Shown here piece after piece: positions 39,592 to 47,384 of a stretch of 64,000 bases of DNA (positions are counted from its first letter, which is position 1; each line of letters begins with the position of its first letter). A program made the position numbers and the translations under genes. The notes under the pieces are model-generated. The model saw nothing but the letters and a program-made list of their open reading frames with translations, was not told the DNA's origin and made no database searches. The stretch comes from Prevotella melaninogenica (GTDB taxonomy: Bacteria > Bacteroidota > Bacteroidia > Bacteroidales > Bacteroidaceae), in NCBI RefSeq assembly GCF_013267595.1, contig NZ_CP054011.1, positions 1,068,147 to 1,132,146 on the forward strand, written 5' to 3'.

Positions 39592-40158
39592 ATGAGAACA
39601 GAAGAAAAATCATTATTATTAAAGCATCAGACAATTTCAAGATTCATGGCGATAGTGTTTATCATTTTTAGCCTTTGTATTAATTATTATGTCATAAAAA
39701 GAGCTACATCTGATTACAAACACCTGCAACAGAAAGAGGGTGTTGTAGATATGTGGTATAGTACAAGCATGAAAACAACAAAAGCTTGCTTAAAAATAGA
39801 AGGAGATACAACTATCTATTCAACAAGCAGACCTGGCTGGTGGATGACATTACAACACGATAGGAAAAAGGGGGAGAAAGTTATTTTCTACACACTAAAT
39901 AATGAAAATAACGCAACCACCAAACAAACTAACCGTTATTTTGGTTTAAGCAAATTAAACAATCCTCGCTCCTCGTTCTGGATATTTCTTGATGTTATAT
40001 TTTATTCTTATAAAAAAGTATTTATCTTCTTCTTACTTAGCGTTATAGGACTCGTCCTTTTTAATGGGAGTATCGTTAAAGACCGCATAATTAGGTTTAC
40101 ATCCGTCGCTTTAGGCATCTTATTTATTCTTTTTTGGGGTGTAGCATCTATTTCTTAG
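39592..40158 (+). CDS. Membrane protein of unknown function, paralog 3 of 3
   Basis: About 188 residues from ATG 39592 (MRTEEKSLLLKHQTISRFMA); an in-frame TTG at 39544 lies inside the duplicated spacer and is a poorer start. Same layout as paralogs 1 and 2: N-terminal helix, GVVDMWYSTSMKTTKACL, WWMTLQHDRKKGEKVIFYTL, RYFGLSKLNNPRSSFW and two C-terminal helices. A run of related membrane proteins with variable middles resembles arrays of immunity genes, but no toxin is adjacent. Confidence 0.68.
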   Translation: MRTEEKSLLLKHQTISRFMAIVFIIFSLCINYYVIKRATSDYKHLQQKEGVVDMWYSTSMKTTKACLKIEGDTTIYSTSRPGWWMTLQHDRKKGEKVIFYTLNNENNATTKQTNRYFGLSKLNNPRSSFWIFLDVIFYSYKKVFIFFLLSVIGLVLFNGSIVKDRIIRFTSVALGILFILFWGVASIS

Positions 40159-40238
40159 ATGATTATCCCTTACAAGAAATGATAAAGCTTACTTCTGCAA
40201 AAGGAACTTCAATATAACAGATACAATTTCTTATCAAA

Positions 40239-40304
40239 CGTGCGGAGGCTCCGCACACATGGTGCGGACGGTAAACACCAATAGTGCGGAGGCTTAACAC
40301 CACT
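40239..40304. repeat. G+C-rich 21-bp repeat units before the TonB cluster
   Basis: Within an AT-rich 358-bp gap, three units related to GTGCGGAGGCTTAACACCAC lie at about 40240, 40263 and 40284. The first also forms a hairpin TGCGGAGGCTCCGCA. The third unit recurs with one mismatch, inverted, at 47229-47249 after the cluster. Confidence 0.65.
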
Positions 40305-40516
40305 CTTTTGGGCAGTTTATATCCTTACAAAAATATACTACTCATAAAGTGTTAGATATCGTTTCTTCTCACACATTGGGCTGCCCCTTATCATTCCATA
40401 TATCAGAAGGAGCTTATCTAATATGATAAAATCAATTTCTATTCATAAAGAAAAGCAAATAAATACCTATTTTTGAGTATTGTAGAGTTTGTTAAATCGT
40501 CTTATCTTTGCAAGTC

Positions 40517-43471
40517 ATGGACTTCACGAATAGGATAATAGCGTCTATTGTATTTTGCGGACTAAGTATCAATGGTATAGCCCAGACACTGACAGGTTGT
40601 GTTGTTGGCAAAGATGATCGTAAGCCTATAGCCTACGCATCAGTCACATTGAAGGAAAATCGCTTATACACTTTTACGGACGAAAAAGGTTGTTTCACGA
40701 TAAAAAACGTACCGAAAGGAAAGTGTACAACGCTGATATCTTGTCTTGGTTATGCAGAACAAACAATAGTTGTCACCATTAATGCTGATGGTGCCACGCT
40801 CAACGTGCGCCTTGCCGAAGACAACCTTCAACTCGATGAAGTACAGGTTGTTGCGCATCGAAAGAAAGACGAGATAACAACTTCTTACACCATTGACCGT
40901 AAGACATTAGACAATCAACAGATAATGACTTTGGGTGATATTGCCCAACTCCTGCCGGGCGGTAAGAGTGTGAACCCTTCTTTGATGAATGATAGCAAAT
41001 TGACTTTGCGAAGCGGTTCATCAGAGCGAGGCAATGCGTCGTTTGGTACAGCTATTGAAGTGGATGGTGTTCGTCTGAACAACAATGCTATGATGGGTGA
41101 AACAGCTGGTGTGAGCACACGGGGGGTAAGTGCTTCTAACATTGAAAGTGTGGAGGTAGTACCCGGTATTGCCTCTGTAGAATACGGCGACCTCACCAAT
41201 GGTGTTGTAAAAGTGAAGACCCGTAGAGGCAGTTCGCCTTTCATCTTGGAAGGAAGCATCAACCAACACACCCGCCAGATAGCCCTTCACAAAGGATTAG
41301 ACTTGGGCAAGAATACAGGACTCATCAACTTCTCCCTTGAGCATGCACGCTCTTTCTCGGATGCAGCATCGCCTTACACTGCTTATCAGCGCAATGTGCT
41401 ATCACTGCACTATATGAATGTCTTTATGAAAAAGACACAGCCTCTGACGTTGGATATAGGGCTGAATGGTGGCGTGGGAGGTTATGATTCAAAGGCTGAC
41501 CCAGACCGCAACTTGGACAGTTATTATAAGGTTAAGGACAATAATGTGGGTGGTAATGTGCGCCTTGACTGGTTGCTGAACAAGTCATGGATAACCAACC
41601 TTAATTTTACAGCAGCCTCCACCTACGCTGACAAACGCTCAGAAAGTTATAGCAACGAAAGCAGTAGTTCTACACAACCATATATCCACACCTTGACGGA
41701 AGGATATAACATTGCTGAAGACTACGATAAGAACCCTTCTGCCAATATCATCCTTGGTCCTACGGGTTATTGGTATCTGCGCGGTTTTGGCGACTCAAAG
41801 CCATTCACCTATAGTTTGAAGCTAAAGGCTAATTGGAACAAATCATTTGGAAAGTTCCGCAATCGCCTACTTGTTGGTGCAGAATGGACCAGCAGTAGGA
41901 ATAAGGGAAAGGGTACACACTACGAAGATATGCGCTACGCACCGACATGGCGTGAATATCGTTTTGATGCCCTACCCGCTTTGAACAATATGGCACTCTA
42001 TGCCGAGGATAAGCTCTCAATGGCTATCGATACCAAACAGAATGTTGAACTGACAGCAGGTGTGCGTGAGGATATCACCTCGATTCCCGGCTCAGAGTAT
42101 GGAACAGTGGGTAGTCTTTCACCACGACTGAATATGCGCTATATGCTTCGCTTCGGACAAGAAATTTGGGTGAACAGTCTTAGCGTGCACTCAGGATGGG
42201 GAAAGAGCGTGAAGCTTCCGAGTTTCCAAGTACTCTACCCTTCTCCATCTTATCGTGATATGTTGGCATTCTCATCTACCAGTGATGCTAATAATCGCTC
42301 TTATTACGCCTATTACACTCACCCTTCAAAGGCACGATACAATGCTGACTTGAAATGGCAATATGCCAACCAGTGGGATTTAGGTGTGGAGATGAGAACG
42401 AAGATAGCGGACATCAACCTTTCATTCTTCCATAGTAAGACTTTCAATCCTTACATGGCAACAAACACTTACACACCTTTCACCTATAAGTACACATCAC
42501 CTGCTAAACTTCAAGCGAGCGGTATTGATGCGGCTAATCGACTCTTTGCGATTGACCCACAGACAGGTATTGTGACTGTGAGTGATGCCAGTGGCGTGAA
42601 AACTCCAGTCGTTCTCGGTTATGACGAACGTAACACCTACGTCACCAACACAAAATATGTGAATGCTGACCCATTGAGTCGCTATGGCTTAGAATGGATT
42701 GTAGACTTCAAACAGATTAAGTTGCTCCGCACACAGGTGCGTGTAGATGGTAAGTATTATCATTATAAGGCACAGGACGAAACACTCTTTGCGGATGTAC
42801 CTGTAGGTCTGAACACACGCCAATCAGACGGAAAGCTCTATCAGTATATTGGTTATTATCGTGGTGGTGCAGCTACTTCAACCAACTATACCGCCAATGC
42901 TTCACCATCAAATGGCTCTGTTAGTGGGCAGGTGGATGTGAATGTCACATTGACGACACATATACCAAAGATTCGACTCATCATTGCTTTGCGTATGGAA
43001 AGTTCACTTTATACTTACAGCAGAGCCACCAGCAGTAGAGGATATGTTGTGAATAGTGGCAATGAATACTTTGGTGAGGCATACAATGGTAAGACAGAGA
43101 ATCAGACGGTTATCGTCTATCCAGAGTATTACAGCACATGGGATGCACCAGAGACATTGGTTCCTTTTGCAGAGAAATTACGTTGGGCAGCAACGAATGA
43201 CAGAGGATTATACAACGACTTAGCACAGTTGGTTGTACGAACAAACTATCCTTACACATTGAATCCGAATAAGTTGAGTGCGTTCTGGTCGGCCAACTTG
43301 AGTGTAACAAAGGAAATAGGTAAGCACATATCTATATCTTTTTATGCCAATAACTTCTTCAACACGCTTGCTCAAGTACACTCATCACAGACGGGACTTG
43401 AGACAAGTCTCTTTGGTAGTGGATATGTTCCGAGCTTCTATTATGGACTTTCATTAAGATTAAAGATATAA
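40517..43471 (+). CDS. TonB-dependent receptor with carboxypeptidase-like domain
   Basis: About 984 residues from ATG 40517 (MDFTNRIIASIVFCGLSING); the TTG at 40508 overlaps a TATCTTTG box and is rejected. Signal peptide, N-terminal carboxypeptidase-like repeat (GCVVGKDDRKPIAYASVTLK), plug (LTLRSGSSERGNASFGTAIE, ASVEYGDLTNGVVKVKTRRG), then a large barrel ending FYYGLSLRLKI. It imports an unknown ligand using TonB energy. It lacks a SusD partner, and the stop overlaps the next start by one base, so it is operonic with the lipoprotein that follows. Confidence 0.92.
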   Translation: MDFTNRIIASIVFCGLSINGIAQTLTGCVVGKDDRKPIAYASVTLKENRLYTFTDEKGCFTIKNVPKGKCTTLISCLGYAEQTIVVTINADGATLNVRLAEDNLQLDEVQVVAHRKKDEITTSYTIDRKTLDNQQIMTLGDIAQLLPGGKSVNPSLMNDSKLTLRSGSSERGNASFGTAIEVDGVRLNNNAMMGETAGVSTRGVSASNIESVEVVPGIASVEYGDLTNGVVKVKTRRGSSPFILEGSINQHTRQIALHKGLDLGKNTGLINFSLEHARSFSDAASPYTAYQRNVLSLHYMNVFMKKTQPLTLDIGLNGGVGGYDSKADPDRNLDSYYKVKDNNVGGNVRLDWLLNKSWITNLNFTAASTYADKRSESYSNESSSSTQPYIHTLTEGYNIAEDYDKNPSANIILGPTGYWYLRGFGDSKPFTYSLKLKANWNKSFGKFRNRLLVGAEWTSSRNKGKGTHYEDMRYAPTWREYRFDALPALNNMALYAEDKLSMAIDTKQNVELTAGVREDITSIPGSEYGTVGSLSPRLNMRYMLRFGQEIWVNSLSVHSGWGKSVKLPSFQVLYPSPSYRDMLAFSSTSDANNRSYYAYYTHPSKARYNADLKWQYANQWDLGVEMRTKIADINLSFFHSKTFNPYMATNTYTPFTYKYTSPAKLQASGIDAANRLFAIDPQTGIVTVSDASGVKTPVVLGYDERNTYVTNTKYVNADPLSRYGLEWIVDFKQIKLLRTQVRVDGKYYHYKAQDETLFADVPVGLNTRQSDGKLYQYIGYYRGGAATSTNYTANASPSNGSVSGQVDVNVTLTTHIPKIRLIIALRMESSLYTYSRATSSRGYVVNSGNEYFGEAYNGKTENQTVIVYPEYYSTWDAPETLVPFAEKLRWAATNDRGLYNDLAQLVVRTNYPYTLNPNKLSAFWSANLSVTKEIGKHISISFYANNFFNTLAQVHSSQTGLETSLFGSGYVPSFYYGLSLRLKI

Positions 43472-43851
43472 TGAAAAAGATATTTAGTTTACTTGTAGTA
43501 TGCGTGATGACGATGTTAATCTCGTGTGCTGATTATGAGGAGGGCATTAAGGTAGTCAACTTCGATGTGAAGTTGGAGTTCCCCAGCACTTATGACGGTT
43601 CTTATGAAGGCTTACGCGTAGAGTTACAAGATGCCGTGGCAAGCACCTTCATTGATAGTACAGACGCTGAGGGAGTAGCGCATTTCAGTGTTCCTTCAGG
43701 TTTGTATAAGGTCAGCAGCTCTGCAAGAAAGGAGACCACAGACTATCGCTACTTCTTCAATGGTGCCAAGTCACAGGTGGTTGTTGCAGTAGACTCTCCT
43801 CGCGTAGTAACCCTACCATTAGTTATGTCGAAGAAACGAATTGTAAATTAA
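43471..43851 (+). CDS. Small lipoprotein with carboxypeptidase-like fold
   Basis: A 126-residue lipoprotein (lipobox LISC at Cys 19, followed by acidic residues). The body is one beta-sandwich of the carboxypeptidase-regulatory type: RVELQDAVASTFIDSTDAEG and VAHFSVPSGLYKVSSSARK. Its start overlaps the receptor stop (ATAATG), so the two are translated together. It may be a surface accessory of the receptor. Confidence 0.75.
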   Translation: MKKIFSLLVVCVMTMLISCADYEEGIKVVNFDVKLEFPSTYDGSYEGLRVELQDAVASTFIDSTDAEGVAHFSVPSGLYKVSSSARKETTDYRYFFNGAKSQVVVAVDSPRVVTLPLVMSKKRIVN

Positions 43852-43883
43852 AAGAAAAATAAAGATAGTATAAATTAAAAACA

Positions 43884-44405
43884 ATGTTTATGAAGAAAAT
43901 AAGTTTTATAGGGCTTATCGCTTTGACACTGTCGTTCATACCCCTTAGTGGCTTTGCACAGACAGTACAAGAGAAGATAATCACCTACCTTGTCTTGACC
44001 GAAACGAATGGTACAAAGACCGAGTTTGCTTTGAATTCATACCCTGTTGTAACAATAGAGGGTAACGACCTTGTTATTACTTGTGAGGGTAAGAAGTTAT
44101 CAACAGCACTAACAGGAGTGCAGGACTACCACTTCATTGAGAAAAAGGTTACAACAAGCATCAGTAGCTTTCCTGCAAATGACCCAAAAGATGAGACAGC
44201 AACTCCAAGTTTCTCATTCAATAATGCTGAGGTAAGTGGGTTGAAAGCAGGTGCAAAAGTGGCTATTTACAATCTTAATGGTACACAAATCAGTTCTGTA
44301 ACAGCAGATGGAGAGGGACGAGTTGCTCTTGATTTCTCGTCTTTACCAAAGGGTGTCTACATCCTTCGCACACCTACAAAGAGCTTTAAGTTTATGAATA
44401 AGTAA
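43884..44405 (+). CDS. Secreted protein with T9SS-type C-terminal sorting domain
   Basis: About 173 residues: signal peptide (FIPLSGFAQ), a short beta-rich body, then a C-terminal ~75-residue domain (AKVAIYNLNGTQISSVTADG to LPKGVYILRTPTKSFKFMNK) typical of type IX secretion type A sorting signals. It would be exported to the surface by the Por system. Catalytic motifs are not seen. It lies between the lipoprotein and the DUF4876 gene. Confidence 0.75.
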   Translation: MFMKKISFIGLIALTLSFIPLSGFAQTVQEKIITYLVLTETNGTKTEFALNSYPVVTIEGNDLVITCEGKKLSTALTGVQDYHFIEKKVTTSISSFPANDPKDETATPSFSFNNAEVSGLKAGAKVAIYNLNGTQISSVTADGEGRVALDFSSLPKGVYILRTPTKSFKFMNK

Positions 44406-44436
44406 GAATAACATTAGAAATTAAATAGAAAAAGAT

Positions 44437-45558
44437 ATGAAGAAAATATTACTTCTCCTTGTTGCCATGTTCGCTTTCATTGGCAATATCAACGCACAAA
44501 CATGGAATATGGTTGTGACACATAAAGATGGTACCGTACAAGTCATCAAAGCATCAGATGTAAAGAACGTTACTTTTCAATTGCCTGATCAGAATGCAGA
44601 CCAAGTTATCATCAAGGAATTGTACACGACAGGTGTACCAATTGAAAACGATCCCAAGAATTTCTTCCAGATGGACAAGGGTTTTATCCTCTATAACAAT
44701 GGTGGTAAGACTGCGGTAATCAGCAACTTGGCTATTGGAATGTTAGACCCATACAATGCTCATTCTGGTGCAAACGCATGGTACAGCACAGGAGCGACAG
44801 AGCCTTCTTACGTTTCACAGGGCTGGGTTCCAGCAGCTTGTGGTATATGGTACTTCCCTAATTCATTGATTATCGAGCCTTATTCACAGGTTGTTATCTG
44901 CTGTATGGGGGCAATAGATAATACTAAGACCTACCCACAGAGTATCAACTATGCCAATAAAGACTACTATACTATGTACGACCCAGAGTCTGGTTTTAAA
45001 AATCCAAAATACTATCCAACACCAGCAGACGTTATCCCTACCAACCAATACCTTAAGGCAGTAGAATATGGACAGGGTAATGCTTGGCCACTTAGTGTAA
45101 CTTCTCCTGGCTTCTTTATCTTCCAAACAAAGAACACAACGCCTGCTACTTTCGCAAACGATGCAAGTAATATCACATACGCACCAGGCAAAGCTCTGAA
45201 CAAAATAAATGCTGTATTGAAGGTCCCAACAGACTGGATTATTGACGGTGTTGAGGTTTATGAGAAAATTAATGAGAGCAAGAGTAAGAAGCGTTTCGGC
45301 TCTGACGTAGATGCTGGTTATGTGAAGCAGACTATCAAACTTGGTCACAGTGTATATCGTAACGTGGATGCTGAAGCGACAAAGAAGATTGAAGGCAATA
45401 CTGCTAAATTGGTTTATAACTACAAGTATGGTACAGACCCAAGTGGTATCGATGCTGAAGCATCTATGAAGAATGGAGCAAAGATTGTCTACATGGACAC
45501 AAACAACTCTACTTCTGACTTCCACGAGCGCAAACAGTTCTCACTTAGAGACAAGTAA
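44437..45558 (+). CDS. DUF4876-like secreted protein
   Basis: A 373-residue exported protein (signal peptide MKKILLLLVAMFAFIGNINA). The body has the DUF4876-like pattern VIIKELYTTGVPIENDPKNF, FILYNNGGKTAVISNLAIG and LDPYNAHSG. The function is unknown; these proteins accompany TonB receptors in Bacteroidales. Its place between a sorting-domain protein and an outer-membrane barrel suggests a surface complex. Confidence 0.75.
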   Translation: MKKILLLLVAMFAFIGNINAQTWNMVVTHKDGTVQVIKASDVKNVTFQLPDQNADQVIIKELYTTGVPIENDPKNFFQMDKGFILYNNGGKTAVISNLAIGMLDPYNAHSGANAWYSTGATEPSYVSQGWVPAACGIWYFPNSLIIEPYSQVVICCMGAIDNTKTYPQSINYANKDYYTMYDPESGFKNPKYYPTPADVIPTNQYLKAVEYGQGNAWPLSVTSPGFFIFQTKNTTPATFANDASNITYAPGKALNKINAVLKVPTDWIIDGVEVYEKINESKSKKRFGSDVDAGYVKQTIKLGHSVYRNVDAEATKKIEGNTAKLVYNYKYGTDPSGIDAEASMKNGAKIVYMDTNNSTSDFHERKQFSLRDK

Positions 45559-45588
45559 AATAGATGATAAAAGAACATAACCTGTAAG

Positions 45589-47205
45589 ATGAGATATAGG
45601 TTCATGACACTTATACTGGCAGGAGCATCCCTCTCTGCCAGCCTCAGCGCACAGGAGCAGGCTAAAGATAGTCTGCTCCATCGTGATTTTAGCTTCGTTG
45701 CCAACAGCGATGCATGGCTGAGAAGTGACAATGCTGCAGCCTTAGCACGATTTAAGACAAAGAACATTTCTTTGGCTGAAGTGTATGTGCAGTATGGCAA
45801 GGGTGGCTTTGTCAACTATGACGAGTCGCCACGTACCGTACAGGCAGGTGCCAACGTGTCTTCATTCTATCGTTTGACGGATAGGATTGTCCTATTGGGA
45901 AGTATGCGTTATGACAACTTCTCTGGTCGCAACATGACTGGTTCAGCATTCATACAGACCCAGCGATTGCCCTTTGATATCGTAGAAGACTCGCTAAACC
46001 ATGCTGGCACAAAACATCGTGACACCTATAACCTTATGGGCGCATTGTCTTGGGAGCTATACAAAGGGATTGCTCTTGGAGCCAAAGTAGACTTCACCGC
46101 AGCAAACGCTGCCAAGTATAAGGATTTAAGACACAAGACAAAGCTGATGAACTTAGCCCTTACAACTGGCGTTTATGTGCCACTACGGTCTGTTAGTCTT
46201 GGTCTTAACTATACTTATCGACGTAACACGGAGAGTGTAGTTTTCAGTACTTACGCTTCAAATGCACAAGAGTTTTCGTCTTATATCAACTATGGGCCGT
46301 GGATTGGCAAGACCGAACAATTCAGCAGTTCAGGCTTTACTGATAGCAATAGGGAGCAACCAATGCTCAATGAATACCATGGTTTAGGACTGCAATTTAG
46401 CTGGGACATCCTACCTAATCTCTCATGGTTTAACAACTTTGGCGGTGCATATCGCAAAGGTTATTACGGCAGGAAGTCACCCTATACGATTGTTCACACC
46501 AATCATCATAGCAACATCTATGACTATCAATCACGCCTATCTTTGAAACTCGACAAGCAGGTACATCATCTTGACTTCAGCTTTTCAAGCGAGAATCTTG
46601 TCAACGAGATGAATGCTTATCGTTCTAACAAAAACGAACAAGGGGCATACTTCTATCAGTATCTTGACCCTGTGAAGAGTGCTAACAAGGCTTGGAACGA
46701 TGTGCATCTTGGCTATACAGGCTATTATGGTGTGACACACGAATTACCTCTCTGGACGATTGAAGCAGGCACTAACTTCTCTCATCGCAAGCAGACGGGC
46801 TACAGCTACCCTTACTTCCGACGTCAGGACATCCACACAACAGAGGCTTATACAAGTCTTACACGTAACCTCCTTTTCCGAAAGGGAGTACTTTCACTAC
46901 AAGCAGGCTTTGCTTATAAGAAGGGAAAGGGTGATGCTTTCGAGGATGGAACATTGGCAAAACCTTCTGACAAGCAGAATGGCTTCCCTATGATGGACGT
47001 ACTGATGTATCGTGAGTATAAGTATCTTACAGACCCGCAATACTCCCTTCAACTTGGAGTTAAGTATGCCTTTGTCCTTCCGGGGACAAAGATGAAGACC
47101 TACACCGCCTTAGACTTCACCCATCGCCACACCAATGACGGCAATGCTTACCTTGTAGGTAGGAACTATTCAACGGGCAGACTGACCATTGGTTGCACCT
47201 TCTAA
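45589..47205 (+). CDS. Outer-membrane beta-barrel protein (DUF6850-like)
   Basis: A 538-residue protein with signal peptide (LILAGASLSASLSAQ) and alternating aromatic strands up to a C-terminal Phe (RLTIGCTF), as expected of an outer-membrane barrel. It resembles DUF6850 barrels linked with DUF4876 proteins, an assignment from memory. It closes the receptor/lipoprotein/DUF4876 operon. Confidence 0.75.
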   Translation: MRYRFMTLILAGASLSASLSAQEQAKDSLLHRDFSFVANSDAWLRSDNAAALARFKTKNISLAEVYVQYGKGGFVNYDESPRTVQAGANVSSFYRLTDRIVLLGSMRYDNFSGRNMTGSAFIQTQRLPFDIVEDSLNHAGTKHRDTYNLMGALSWELYKGIALGAKVDFTAANAAKYKDLRHKTKLMNLALTTGVYVPLRSVSLGLNYTYRRNTESVVFSTYASNAQEFSSYINYGPWIGKTEQFSSSGFTDSNREQPMLNEYHGLGLQFSWDILPNLSWFNNFGGAYRKGYYGRKSPYTIVHTNHHSNIYDYQSRLSLKLDKQVHHLDFSFSSENLVNEMNAYRSNKNEQGAYFYQYLDPVKSANKAWNDVHLGYTGYYGVTHELPLWTIEAGTNFSHRKQTGYSYPYFRRQDIHTTEAYTSLTRNLLFRKGVLSLQAGFAYKKGKGDAFEDGTLAKPSDKQNGFPMMDVLMYREYKYLTDPQYSLQLGVKYAFVLPGTKMKTYTALDFTHRHTNDGNAYLVGRNYSTGRLTIGCTF

Positions 47206-47217
47206 CTGTCATGTTGG

Positions 47218-47262
47218 TGGTCCGCACAAGTGGTGTTGAGCCTCCGCACCACTCGTGCGGAG
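47218..47262. repeat. G+C-rich repeat units after the TonB cluster
   Basis: Carries GTGGTCCGCACAAGTGGTGT, GAGCCTCCGCACCACTCGTG and GCGGAGCAC. The part 47229-47249 is the reverse complement, with one mismatch, of 40284-40304. It can fold into alternative hairpins and may end the preceding operon. Confidence 0.65.
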
Positions 47263-47384
47263 CACTTAAAAAGGTGCAAGTTGCTGTTAAGACGAAAGCA
47301 ACTCATCAATAGGAAGACATTATCCTATAAAGAATAAAAATCAGACAGACATAAAAGAATTATAAAAGGAATCAATCACATATT

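Noticed and set aside
44884..45525. Minus-strand 213-codon frame
   Set aside because: Antisense to the DUF4876-like gene, which has a signal peptide and recognisable motifs.
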